DNA of 9,168 nt from an uncultured Pseudomonadales bacterium (GCA_905478725.1 CAJQJT010000297.1:1-9168); one strand, 5' to 3'. Shown: positions 1-7,382, counted from the stretch's first letter. Translations and numbers: made by a program. The notes: generated by a model not told the origin, from the letters alone.

Positions 1-335
1 AGGGTTTTATATTCATAGGCTCGCTCAGCTGCCGCGGTGCCAATGGTAACAATCAGATCGGCAGAGGCAGTTGGATTGGCGCTGGAGGGTGCCGAAACAA
101 ACTCAAGGGTATAATTGTATTTATCGGGGAACTTCTCCGTGAGCTCTCGCTGAACAGTGCTGAGAACATCTAAGTAATCGGCTGTTGGTTTGCTAAGTAA
201 AAAAAACACATTTATCGGATCAGCATTCGCAGCGAAGCTGCACATTATTGTCAGAGTAAAAAGCACGCCCACAAGCCAACCTGGTTTTGGTCGACTTCCG
301 TGACATGCCTTATTCTGTGACAAGGTGGCTCTCAT
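1..335 (-). CDS. Partial ABC substrate-binding-like (PF04392-type) periplasmic protein or sensor domain, C-terminus off window
   Basis: About 111 codons are visible, starting at ATG 335-333 and running off the low-coordinate edge. The N-terminus carries a signal peptide or membrane anchor: a basic stretch (GSRPKPGW), a hydrophobic core (LVGVLFTLTIMCSF) and a likely cleavage site after AANA, before DPINVFFLL. The mature part starts with a beta strand of the INVFFLLSKP type, then a helix (YLDVLSTVQRELTEKF), and later DLIVTIGTAAAERAY. That pattern resembles the first lobe of the ABC_sub_bind family (PF04392), where a 'D-LIV-x-G-x-A' strand is typical. The gene lies 71 bp after the TonB-dependent receptor stop and is probably co-transcribed with it, so uptake or sensing of the same ligand is plausible. 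The Shine-Dalgarno sequence is weak (only GAG, 6 nt before the ATG), but an in-frame stop lies just upstream, at 353-351, and no better start is visible. Because the C-terminus is missing, this could be a soluble binding protein or the periplasmic domain of a sensor kinase. Family assignment is moderate. Confidence 0.72.
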   Translation of the reverse strand, partial: MRATLSQNKACHGSRPKPGWLVGVLFTLTIMCSFAANADPINVFFLLSKPTADYLDVLSTVQRELTEKFPDKYNYTLEFVSAPSSANPTASADLIVTIGTAAAERAYEYKT

Positions 336-367
336 ATATAGCTCAATAACTCACTTGAATGTATAGC

Positions 368-418
368 TATCCTGTTCAAAAACTCAATGCTTTTAACAGG
401 ATATCTCTAAGGCATTGA
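368..418 (-). promoter_or_regulatory. Intercistronic stem-loop with possible loop pseudoknot
   Basis: Read on the minus strand, positions 403-395 (TATCCTGTT) pair perfectly with 376-368 (AACAGGATA). The stem continues through AAAA (394-391) against TTTT (381-378), with one bulged base at 377. This gives 13 pairs around a 9-nt loop (390-382). The loop sequence GCATTGA (390-384) is the exact complement of TCAATGC (418-412), which lies in the last codons of the receptor gene. The structure could therefore form a pseudoknot, or switch between two mutually exclusive hairpins. The receptor stop codon (409-407) sits between the elements, so a terminating ribosome would affect folding. No U-run follows the large hairpin, so it is not a standard intrinsic terminator. 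The pairing is seen directly; a regulatory role is inferred. Confidence 0.5.
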
Positions 419-2491
419 AACCTTCAATCCCAGGACATATCGAGTTTTAAATTGGTTGTAATTATAAAACTCACTATAGGGCTCGCCGGCATTTTGTACG
501 ACGAGTGATAGGTCAATACTTGAATTGTTTATCGTCCAGCGTCGGCTCGCCTTAAGGTCGATGCGCGTATGGTTTTCGACACTAGTGCCGCGATAATGAT
601 TGGTTGCCGAACGATAAGAGGCCATCGAGCTGAGGGCGAGACCAGAGTTAAACGCATAACTAGCCAGAATACCTGCGCCATGCTTTTGGCTATATTGGCC
701 TAGGTCACGCATTTCAATGTCTGGCGACGATCGATAAAGCGTTTCGCCATCAATATCAGAGTAACTGTAATGGCCGCGCAGCAAAAATTGGTCATTGGGC
801 CTGTACTCAGATTGAACCTCAAACCCATCGATCTCTAAAGTATCGGTATTGTCACGAACATTAGTGGAATCGGCGGGGCGAAGATTAGCAAATTCGTCGG
901 ACCGTCGTTCATCAATGACATCGGTTAACTGCTCTCGAAACAGACGCATATCAAAACTTAGCTTTCGATCAAAAAGGTAACCCAAGTAGCCAACTTCGAA
1001 ACTCCTCAGCCGCTCGTTATCAATTTCTGTATCTGAAACAACGGTTGTGCGAAGGATCAGATCTTCATTGTAACGAATAAGCTGATTTTGCTGACTCTCC
1101 AAGAGAGTCGGTGATCGAAAACTGCGATTAAATGCCACTCGAACTATATGCTCTGGACGCAATTGATAGTTGCCTGCGAGGCGATAGGAAAAATATCTGT
1201 CCGCATGGCGTTTTTTCTCTAGCACTAGGCCACCATTAATAACCAGACGGTCAGAGTGGGTCCACTCAAGATTTGTGTAGGCGCGATGCGAGACCTCACT
1301 CAGCGAATCAGGCCTGTCGAATAGCTCTTGCCCTAGAACTCGGTCATAGCGCATCGCAACGCCGGTCACTGCACGCAGGCTATCCAGCGGATTTAATATG
1401 CCACGCAGCTCAAGATCCCAACGTTCGGACTCAGATCGCTGAGTTTCGTCAATCAGTAATTTGTCTGGTAGACCAGGAAGCGGCCAGTCTGGTGATGTCG
1501 CTGGTATGCCCAGCGCATCAGAAAGAAATAACGGAGTAACCTTATCAGTAGTATCTAGATCATTGTGATATAGCAGCATCTGTACTTCGCTGCCGCTGGT
1601 CATCAAGCGGCTCCAATTAACGTACTGATATTTGTAAGACAAATTGCGACGAATAAATTCCCGCTCGCCTATGCCGAGATCACTGTCACTGACACCTGCC
1701 TGAAACTCCACAGTATCTCGGGCATTGGGAGTCCATAGACCCCTAAATGTCGCACTAATATTGTCCGAGCTATCTTCAACTGCAATTGCCTGCCCCCGAG
1801 AAACGCCATCATCAAAACCGTCATTGCTACTAAAGCTGAGAGTAGTTCGATGGCTGATTGGCCCAAGATTTCCGGTGTACGCGACTCTGGCGTTGCGAAT
1901 ATCACCGTTACCCAGCTCAGAGCTGAGGGTCGCGCCACTGTCTACCAGAGGTGATTGGGTGACAATATTGATCGAAGCCAAAAACGCATTGCTACCATCA
2001 GCAGAGGCATTGGCACCACGGACAATTTCGACATGCTCAATATCATCCAGTGTCACACCAATAACTGACCAGTCAACGGCGGAAAAAAGTGACTCATACA
2101 CCGACCGTCCATCGACCTTAACCTCAAGTCGCCGTGGATATTCATCACCTAATGCGTGATAAGTGGTGCCCATTCTACTGCCGTCGACAAAGTAGGTCTG
2201 AAACCCTGGCACCAACCTAAATAGGTCTATAACATTCAGCGCTGTTGAGGCCTCAATAGTCTGGCGATCAATGATAGTCACCGATGCAGGCGTCTGCGCC
2301 AGCGTTTGATTCATATGAGTAGGGCCCCGAAAAATCGGGATGTCGACTAGAATATCAGTCTCGGTGATTATCGCTGAATTTGAGGTCGATGATCGCTCAT
2401 TCGACCACGCTTTACCGGCGCTCATCAGGCTCAACACTAGCAGTAATAAAAAGTACGTTGGTCTTTTAATGTTCATAAATGGGATCAACAC
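407..2491 (-). CDS. TonB-dependent outer-membrane receptor
   Basis: A 694-residue TonB-dependent receptor, which imports a scarce ligand across the outer membrane using TonB/ExbBD energy. Residues 1-30 form a signal peptide (hydrophobic LLLLVLSLMS core, likely cleavage after KAWS). A loosely TonB-box-like segment (TETDILV, about 43-49) precedes the plug domain (about 65-180), which has TPASVTIIDRQTIE, LFRLVPGF and the hallmark VEIVRGANAS...INIVTQS. The rest (about 185-694) is a 22-strand-type beta barrel rich in alternating aromatic strands, including the FNRSFRSPTLLE motif typical of the family. The start is GTG 2491, because a strong AAAGGAGG ends 5 nt before it; the in-frame ATG at 2476 would be about 20 nt away. 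It follows the response regulator by 35 bp and precedes the binding-protein-like gene, suggesting one uptake or sensing unit. The C-terminus ends KVSMP instead of the usual final aromatic residue. The ligand cannot be told from sequence; no STN signalling domain is present. Confidence 0.93.
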   Translation of the reverse strand: MLIPFMNIKRPTYFLLLLVLSLMSAGKAWSNERSSTSNSAIITETDILVDIPIFRGPTHMNQTLAQTPASVTIIDRQTIEASTALNVIDLFRLVPGFQTYFVDGSRMGTTYHALGDEYPRRLEVKVDGRSVYESLFSAVDWSVIGVTLDDIEHVEIVRGANASADGSNAFLASINIVTQSPLVDSGATLSSELGNGDIRNARVAYTGNLGPISHRTTLSFSSNDGFDDGVSRGQAIAVEDSSDNISATFRGLWTPNARDTVEFQAGVSDSDLGIGEREFIRRNLSYKYQYVNWSRLMTSGSEVQMLLYHNDLDTTDKVTPLFLSDALGIPATSPDWPLPGLPDKLLIDETQRSESERWDLELRGILNPLDSLRAVTGVAMRYDRVLGQELFDRPDSLSEVSHRAYTNLEWTHSDRLVINGGLVLEKKRHADRYFSYRLAGNYQLRPEHIVRVAFNRSFRSPTLLESQQNQLIRYNEDLILRTTVVSDTEIDNERLRSFEVGYLGYLFDRKLSFDMRLFREQLTDVIDERRSDEFANLRPADSTNVRDNTDTLEIDGFEVQSEYRPNDQFLLRGHYSYSDIDGETLYRSSPDIEMRDLGQYSQKHGAGILASYAFNSGLALSSMASYRSATNHYRGTSVENHTRIDLKASRRWTINNSSIDLSLVVQNAGEPYSEFYNYNQFKTRYVLGLKVSMP

Positions 2492-2496
2492 AAAAG

Positions 2497-2504
2497 CCTC
2501 CTTT
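2497..2504 (-). promoter_or_regulatory. Strong ribosome binding site fixing the receptor's GTG start
   Basis: The minus strand reads AAAGGAGG here, a near-perfect anti-16S match, followed by 5 nt (CTTTT) and GTG at 2491. It supports the GTG start over the ATG 15 nt downstream. It lies in the 35-bp gap after the response regulator, which is otherwise AT-rich and shows no terminator. Confidence 0.85.
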
Positions 2505-2526
2505 GATTTTTAATTTTTGATATTCG

Positions 2527-3198
2527 CTAGTTACTGGTTTGCTCGCTTTCATCAAGACCCAGCTTTTGGCCTAAAATACCTGCCTGGGTGCGATTAGCTA
2601 AACCTAGAGCACGCAGCATGGCGCTGACATGGACTTTCACCGTATTTTCAGACAGGTCCAAGTCTCGTGCGATCTGTTTATTTGAGCGGCCCTGAGTTAT
2701 GTGACGCAAGATATCCATCTGCCGCTTAGTCATCTGTCCGGAGATAATGTCAGCACCGGCTCCTGAATCCACTTCGTCTATAACTTTCGCGACATCAAGC
2801 ATGGCTTCCCGCAGGGAATCCGGGACGTACTTTTCACCCTTCAAGGCACGTGACATAGCGTCAAACAAAGCGTCTTTTGGGGCAGATTTTGTGACAAATC
2901 CGATGGCACCAAAATCCAGACACTTACGGATATGGGCAGGATTTTCAGAAGCGGAGAGAACAATCACAGGAAGGTTGGGGTAACTTTCACAAAGCATCGC
3001 GATAAAGTTAAAGCCCCCTCCAGCTCCAGGCATAAATAGATCGACAATAACCAGGTCGATCGTATCCCGAGCGAGAATAGTGAGCGCTGTATCGCCGTGA
3101 TCCGTGGTGGTCACGTCAATACCCTTGTATTCGTCGAGCAGCGTTGCCTTTAACCCAACGCATACAAAAGCGTGGTCATCAACTATAAGAACGTGCAT
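2527..3198 (-). CDS. NarL/FixJ-type (LuxR-family) response regulator
   Basis: A 223-residue two-component response regulator: a receiver domain (about 1-120) followed by a LuxR-type helix-turn-helix (about 155-215). Receiver landmarks are visible: acidic pair D7/D8 in MHVLIVDDH, phospho-acceptor D53 in DLVIVDLFMPG, S82 in VIVLSAS, and K104 in FVTKSAPKD. The output domain matches the family pattern (MTKRQMDILRHITQGRSNKQIA, then LSENTVKVHV and ALGLANRTQAG). The chosen start is ATG 3198, because AAGGAA lies 7 nt upstream and the receiver begins immediately. An in-frame GTG at 3219 adds seven residues but has only an AGGGA 1 nt away. It is the first gene of the receptor cassette, 35 bp before the receptor, and sits just downstream of the exosortase operon. 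Either unit could be its target. No histidine kinase is visible in the window unless the truncated gene at the left edge is one. Confidence 0.94.
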   Translation of the reverse strand: MHVLIVDDHAFVCVGLKATLLDEYKGIDVTTTDHGDTALTILARDTIDLVIVDLFMPGAGGGFNFIAMLCESYPNLPVIVLSASENPAHIRKCLDFGAIGFVTKSAPKDALFDAMSRALKGEKYVPDSLREAMLDVAKVIDEVDSGAGADIISGQMTKRQMDILRHITQGRSNKQIARDLDLSENTVKVHVSAMLRALGLANRTQAGILGQKLGLDESEQTSN

Positions 3199-3205
3199 AT
3201 TTTCA

Positions 3206-3211
3206 TTCCTT
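3206..3211 (-). promoter_or_regulatory. Ribosome binding site for the response regulator
   Basis: AAGGAA on the minus strand with a 7-nt spacer (TGAAAAT) to ATG 3198. This decides the start in favour of the ATG over the upstream GTG at 3219, whose region would then contain this site inside the coding sequence. Confidence 0.7.
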
Positions 3212-3239
3212 GTCTTCACGTCCCTGCGTAATTGACTTT

Positions 3240-3254
3240 GGCTATTCCATAGCC
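3240..3254. repeat. Small inverted repeat in predicted 5' leader of the regulator gene
   Basis: A perfect 6-bp inverted repeat, GGCTAT-TCC-ATAGCC, with a 3-nt centre. It lies just downstream of the candidate -10 at 3262-3267, so it would sit at or very near the 5' end of the transcript, or overlap the start point as an operator. No T-run follows on the minus strand, so it is not a terminator. The dyad is seen; its role is unknown. Confidence 0.4.
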
Positions 3255-3261
3255 TTGCTTA

Positions 3262-3290
3262 AATATAATGCCTATTTAAAAAACAAACAA
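3262..3290 (-). promoter_or_regulatory. Candidate sigma70 promoter for regulator-receptor operon
   Basis: On the minus strand, TTGTTT (3290-3285) and TATATT (3267-3262) are separated by exactly 17 nt. The -10 matches TATAAT at 5 of 6 positions; the -35 matches TTGACA only at TTG. A start near 3255 would give a leader of about 55-57 nt to ATG 3198. The gap is AT-rich and is the only sizeable non-coding stretch before the regulator, so a promoter here is expected. The weak -35 would suit an activator. Confidence 0.45.
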
Positions 3291-3346
3291 CCTAGGCCTA
3301 TGCATTAACGAATATACCTCCAACTGTATAGCAACAACACCCCAAT

Positions 3347-3362
3347 AGGATACTGTTATCCT
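3347..3362. repeat. Inverted repeat downstream of the TPR lipoprotein gene
   Basis: AGGATA-CTGT-TATCCT is a perfect 6-bp dyad with a 4-nt loop, located 8 nt past the stop codon of the exosortase operon's last visible gene. In the transcribed (minus) direction it is followed by ATTGGGGTG, not a U-run, so an intrinsic terminator is not supported. It could protect an mRNA 3' end, or bind a regulator upstream of the promoter at 3262-3290. Confidence 0.35.
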
Positions 3363-3375
3363 TTTAGCGCTAAAA
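3362..3375. repeat. 14-bp perfect palindrome over a stop codon
   Basis: TTTTAGCGCTAAAA is perfectly self-complementary, with no loop. It contains the TAG stop of the TPR lipoprotein gene and a second in-frame stop one codon later (TAG CGC TAA). With no unpaired loop it would make a poor RNA hairpin. It abuts the dyad at 3347-3362. A protein-binding site or chance are both possible. Confidence 0.35.
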
Positions 3376-5766
3376 ATTACTCAACTCGATGGATATTTGA
3401 GTTTGCAACCAAGTATCAGATGACGCCAGATTTCTGGCCAGGAGGAGTGCTTTTTCCGCCTCATCCCGACGCCCTAACAGGCTCAAACCAACGCCGCGGT
3501 GATAGTGAAAAACCGCTACTGATGGCGCCACTTTGGTTACTTTTTCTAACAAAGGCTCGGCCACTTCCGGCAAACCGGACTTAATCAGCGCCCAAGCGTA
3601 AGTATCGACGAAGTAAGGTTGCTCTGAATCGGCAAAGCGTTCTGTGAGCTTCACCGCACGACTGATATTTTTATCGGATGCATATTCATCGGTGAGCAGA
3701 CTGGCAAGATTATTAATCACCGCCTGATGATCGGGATTAGCCTTGAGCACTTCTTCATAAAGCTGCACGGCTCTGTCCTTGTTGTCGAGCTTCTCATGGG
3801 CCGACGCCAGCAATATCTTTAACAGACTACTCTCGGGTAGCACTTTGAGACCTCGCTCAAGGCTGCCGACTGCCGCCTCAGGATCCCCTTCAGCACGTTG
3901 ATTAGCTGCTAGCGCAGTGTAGCCGTTGACCCATTTGGCATCCTGCTCTAACCCCTGTTCCAGCAGTTGCCGAGCAGTATCTCGATCGCCGCGCTTACTG
4001 TAGACCGAGGCCATAATCGATAGTGCCATCATATTTTTAGGGTTCGTACCTCTAAACTCTTCCAAGTAGCCCAGCAACTTAGCCTCCTGGCCAAGACGAA
4101 GATACGAAGTGGTCAACCCCTCTAAGGCGCGGCCCAGACCGGGATTAATTGCCAAAGCCTGCCGATAATCTTCCAATGCTCCCTTGTAGTCACCTTGAGC
4201 TTGCAGTGAACGTCCCGCGAGATAATGACCAAAAGCCGGGTTGCGCCCTATTTTGGTAATTCGCGCTACGATTTTTTCCGAACCTGCAAAATCCTGTTTC
4301 GACAACTTAATTTGCGCCAAAATCGACAACAAAATATCGTTATCAGGAGAGCGCAACAGCGCACTTTCAATCAGCCGTTCCGAGCGATCCACATCCTTTT
4401 TCTCGAGTAAACTCTGGATAACTGGCACCGCCGCCTGGACATTGCCAGGATTGATGTCTAACACCTTGCGGAAAGTATCGTCCGCCAGCTGGCCAGATCC
4501 TGAGGATAGATAGGCATTCGCCAGCATCACTAGGGCTGATTCAGACTCAGGGTTATTGCGCAGTACAGTCCGCAAATCACTAACCACTGCATCTATGTCT
4601 TCAGTTATAAGGTGATAGCGGGCGCGTACCAGCAGCGCCTGTTCGAAGTGACGGTCGACACGCAGTACCTCGTTAACTAATTCTAGCGCCGTATCCTTTT
4701 GCCCAGCTCGAAGCTGTAAATCGGCTTTAAATGCCTTGGCCCGAAACTGATGCTGATCTTCGAACTCACCGCTAATAATATTTTCCAGCGCCACAAGAGC
4801 GCCCGCAGTGCTACCTTTGGCCATCAATCTATCGATACGAAAGAAGCGTAACTCAGGGTTTTGAGGGTCTCTAGCGATATAGTGATCCAGTAGCTCATCA
4901 CCGACCATGATGTCTTTACTGGATAGCAGGTCGACAATCACTATACGCACTTCAGTATCACTACTGTTGCGTCTGAGGTAATCCTCCAACACCTTAGCCG
5001 CAGCATCAATGCGCTGACTATCATTGAGCAATTTTGCCAACTTCAGGTAAAAGGCCTTCTCGTCGCGATTACTGGCAATTAGAGTGCGATAGTCTGCCTC
5101 CATAGCCGCAACATCATTTATTTCCTGATTAATCTCTGTGCGCAGTAGCAATAGGTGTAAGTCATCGTCTTCACGCTCAATCAAATCTGAGAGCATTGCC
5201 AAAGCAGCTTCGGTCTCCCCCTGTTTGTGCAAAATAGAGATTTTTATCGAGGCAATTTCAACCGACTCAGTGTCCTGCTCCATGGCTTTATCAATGTATT
5301 CCATGGCCACGTCATAAAGGTCTTTCTGTAAATAAGCGGATGCCTTAATCCCGTAGGCCTCAGCATTATCTGGATCCAACGCGAGAATAAAGTCAGCTTT
5401 TTCTAGAGCAGTGTCCGCCTGTTTAGCCAATAAAAAGAGATAGGCGAGCTTTATTTTCGCCTGTACATGAGTGTCATCCAGCTGTTCAACCTTCGACAAA
5501 TTTTTAAACAGCGCTTTCCAGTTTTGTTGCTTCTCAGCAATCAAGCCAAGGTAGTAATAGGCGCTGGCCAGTTTGGGGTCGATTTGCAGCGCATTGCGCA
5601 ATTCAACATTGGCCTTGGATAGCTCGCCCTCGGTGTAAAGCTCTATGCCACTATTCAAATAGCGGTTGGCAGCGTCTTCCTTTGATCCACTACATGCTGA
5701 TATTGATAATAAAAAAACACCGACCATAAAAAATCGACTAAGCGTCCTGATCATTTCTGCGCTCAT
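3370..5766 (-). CDS. prsT: PrsT-like TPR-repeat lipoprotein of the exosortase/PEP-CTERM system
   Basis: A 798-residue lipoprotein built almost wholly of tetratricopeptide repeats. The N-terminus has a lipoprotein signal with lipobox ISAC and lipidated Cys25. Ser at +2 (not Asp) predicts outer-membrane sorting, so it should act on the periplasmic face. TPR units are clear from about residue 34 (YLNSGIELYTEGELSKANVELRNAL) through KLASAYYYLGLIAE, GHYLAGRSLQAQGDYKGALEDY and VFHYHRGVGLSLLGRRDEAEKAL near the end. This layout matches the PrsT family (TIGR02917), whose genes accompany exosortases in EPS loci; members are usually about 900 residues, so this one is somewhat short. ATG 5766 overlaps the exosortase stop as ATGA, and GGAGG lies 7 nt upstream, supporting this start over the ATG four codons later. 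It probably scaffolds export or assembly of polysaccharide or PEP-CTERM proteins; its exact role is not established. PrsT assignment is by architecture and context. Confidence 0.86.
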   Translation of the reverse strand: MSAEMIRTLSRFFMVGVFLLSISACSGSKEDAANRYLNSGIELYTEGELSKANVELRNALQIDPKLASAYYYLGLIAEKQQNWKALFKNLSKVEQLDDTHVQAKIKLAYLFLLAKQADTALEKADFILALDPDNAEAYGIKASAYLQKDLYDVAMEYIDKAMEQDTESVEIASIKISILHKQGETEAALAMLSDLIEREDDDLHLLLLRTEINQEINDVAAMEADYRTLIASNRDEKAFYLKLAKLLNDSQRIDAAAKVLEDYLRRNSSDTEVRIVIVDLLSSKDIMVGDELLDHYIARDPQNPELRFFRIDRLMAKGSTAGALVALENIISGEFEDQHQFRAKAFKADLQLRAGQKDTALELVNEVLRVDRHFEQALLVRARYHLITEDIDAVVSDLRTVLRNNPESESALVMLANAYLSSGSGQLADDTFRKVLDINPGNVQAAVPVIQSLLEKKDVDRSERLIESALLRSPDNDILLSILAQIKLSKQDFAGSEKIVARITKIGRNPAFGHYLAGRSLQAQGDYKGALEDYRQALAINPGLGRALEGLTTSYLRLGQEAKLLGYLEEFRGTNPKNMMALSIMASVYSKRGDRDTARQLLEQGLEQDAKWVNGYTALAANQRAEGDPEAAVGSLERGLKVLPESSLLKILLASAHEKLDNKDRAVQLYEEVLKANPDHQAVINNLASLLTDEYASDKNISRAVKLTERFADSEQPYFVDTYAWALIKSGLPEVAEPLLEKVTKVAPSVAVFHYHRGVGLSLLGRRDEAEKALLLARNLASSDTWLQTQISIELSNF

Positions 5767-7379
5767 TGGGTTCCCTCCAGGCTTTTAGCCGGCAAAAGTT
5801 GTGACAATTGATTTCGACTCGAGCGAATAAACCTCTGTGCACGCTGATCCGCGTCCATGACACTTTCATCAGGTAGCACCGGAGTCGTGACTCTAACTAG
5901 CGAGCCATCCGTACGATTTAAAAATAGTGCATCCTTAAATAGCATCCACTTTTTAATATACTCGTTGGCCATCGGAACACCCCGCTCCTCAAACCAATAA
6001 TAGACAATCTGGTCCTGCAGCCCCTTGCGAATTAAGACTCGATTGACCGGTATCTGACCCACTGTGGTGCGCGAAAACTCGGCAATCTCCCAGCCACCCC
6101 CGGGAATGCAAACCTTGGGGGAATGGGGCGACACCCCTTTGCGCTGAGAAGCGTAGTAGGCAACATAAAAATTAACCGGCCGCTGCTCAGGGTTGTGATA
6201 ATTAATCATCACGTATTCGCTAAAACCAAGCTTATTGGCCACCTCTGTGTCGATGCTGTCATCCTGCCCTGTCCACTCATCGAGCTGCAGCGGAAAGGTT
6301 GCCAAGTTGATCTCTGCTAATGTCGCAGTCTCCTCGCGGGACTCAATCGACGTTAAACCAATCACGGCTGCCAATAACAGAGGAACCGTCGCGACAATTG
6401 GCAGCGGTAATTTCAAGTGATTTATACTGTCGGCAGCATACTGATCAGCACTAACTGAGACCGGCACCGCAAATGCCTGACGGATACTCTGGCGCGTAGT
6501 GAACAGCTCCATTAACAGCACCAAAAACAGCATCAAGCCTCCGCAGGCCATAAAGATCAGCCAACCCTCAAAATCATGTAAAAACCCCTCAGCCATCTCG
6601 CTGCCCCAGTTATCCACCAGAAGACCGGTAATCGCGATACGTAAACTGTTCATAAAGATGGTAATTGGCACTGTCGATAAAAACAGGATCACTTTCTTCC
6701 ACAGCGACGCCTGATACAAATAGGCACCAATGAATCCGAGACTCATCAGTGGAAACAGATAGCGCAGGCCACTGCAGGCCTCTACCACCTGTAGCTGATA
6801 ATTGCCCAGATCGATAATATTGCCGCTCAAAAAAACAGGGATCCGACACAGGCGAATTATCTCAACGCCCAACTGTGAAGAGATCAACTGAAGATTTGAG
6901 GTCAGTATTACCTCAATAAAATAGGGTAGAGGCACAGCAAAACCAAGCAATGCGATGGGTACCCAGGTATGGCGAGTCGCCGAGCCTAAAAAGGCAATCG
7001 ACAGTCCCAGCAACAATAAAATAAATGAGTAGTGAATCAGCATATACAACGCACTGATTTCCCCAACTAACAGAATCGCCAACGCCACAACAATGATGGG
7101 TAGACCCCACCACGAAAAATTCTGGTAACTAGCAGCAATCTGAAAGCGCCTCTCCCAAAGGATATATAGCGACACCAGTGGAATAATATAGCCGTGGCTA
7201 TACTCTTCCTGCAGCTGCCAGCGCAACACCGCTTCCGCGAGACCGTCCCAATACAGCCAAAAGCTTAAACCCAGCGCCAAGGTAAACAGAGCAATACTCA
7301 GTTTAGCGAGCTTATCTAATGGGATATTCCCTTTGGGTTCAGATTGAGCTGTAGTAATATTTTCGTCCTTTGAATCCAT
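5763..7379 (-). CDS. Exosortase-EpsI fusion protein (XrtA/XrtD type)
   Basis: A 538-residue inner-membrane protein joining an exosortase (about 20-300) to an EpsI-type domain (about 320-520). Exosortases are predicted transpeptidases that cleave PEP-CTERM-like sorting signals. The exosortase half has about eight membrane segments, the conserved EEYSHGYIIPLVSLYILW near residue 58, and the catalytic triad candidates Cys202 (VVEACSGLRYL), Arg247 (NSLRIAITG) and His268 (FLHDFEGWL). A further membrane segment (about 325-343) leads into the periplasmic EpsI part with TFPLQLDEWTG, YYASQRKG and the signature HSPKVCIPGGGWEI (Cys424). XrtA and EpsI are often separate genes; from memory, single-chain versions are common in the XrtD (VPLPA-CTERM) group, so the subtype is left open. 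ATG 7379 lies 3 nt past the upstream stop, with GGAG 6 nt before it, and its stop overlaps the next start. No sorting-signal substrate is in the window. Confidence 0.92.
   Translation of the reverse strand: MDSKDENITTAQSEPKGNIPLDKLAKLSIALFTLALGLSFWLYWDGLAEAVLRWQLQEEYSHGYIIPLVSLYILWERRFQIAASYQNFSWWGLPIIVVALAILLVGEISALYMLIHYSFILLLLGLSIAFLGSATRHTWVPIALLGFAVPLPYFIEVILTSNLQLISSQLGVEIIRLCRIPVFLSGNIIDLGNYQLQVVEACSGLRYLFPLMSLGFIGAYLYQASLWKKVILFLSTVPITIFMNSLRIAITGLLVDNWGSEMAEGFLHDFEGWLIFMACGGLMLFLVLLMELFTTRQSIRQAFAVPVSVSADQYAADSINHLKLPLPIVATVPLLLAAVIGLTSIESREETATLAEINLATFPLQLDEWTGQDDSIDTEVANKLGFSEYVMINYHNPEQRPVNFYVAYYASQRKGVSPHSPKVCIPGGGWEIAEFSRTTVGQIPVNRVLIRKGLQDQIVYYWFEERGVPMANEYIKKWMLFKDALFLNRTDGSLVRVTTPVLPDESVMDADQRAQRFIRSSRNQLSQLLPAKSLEGTQ
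5774..5778 (-). promoter_or_regulatory. Ribosome binding site of the TPR lipoprotein gene
   Basis: GGAGG on the minus strand inside the last codons of the exosortase gene, with a 7-nt spacer to ATG 5766. It supports translational coupling across the ATGA overlap and rules in the first ATG rather than the one at 5754. Confidence 0.7.
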
Positions 7380-7382
7380 CTG

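Noticed and set aside
1273..2159. Plus-strand open frames of 88 and 144 codons inside the receptor gene
   Set aside because: They lie antisense to a well-supported TonB-dependent receptor, show no recognisable domain or ribosome binding site, and read as low-complexity shadow translations.
2474..2476. ATG start (2476) for the TonB-dependent receptor
   Set aside because: The strong AAAGGAGG is spaced for GTG 2491; the ATG is about 20 nt from it. Both would give a working signal peptide, so the difference is minor.
3199..3219. Upstream GTG start (3219) for the response regulator
   Set aside because: Its only purine-rich site is about 1 nt away, while ATG 3198 has AAGGAA at 7 nt and begins the receiver domain directly.
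3331..3345. Possible sigma54 promoter (GG ... TTGC on the minus strand)
   Set aside because: The GG to GC spacing is 9 nt rather than 10, and the CAC part of the -24 element is absent. EPS/exosortase loci do use sigma54 in places, but this match is too poor.
3347..3376. Intrinsic terminator after the TPR lipoprotein gene
   Set aside because: The dyads are short or loopless, and the sequence after them in the transcribed direction is ATTGGGGTG, with no U-run.
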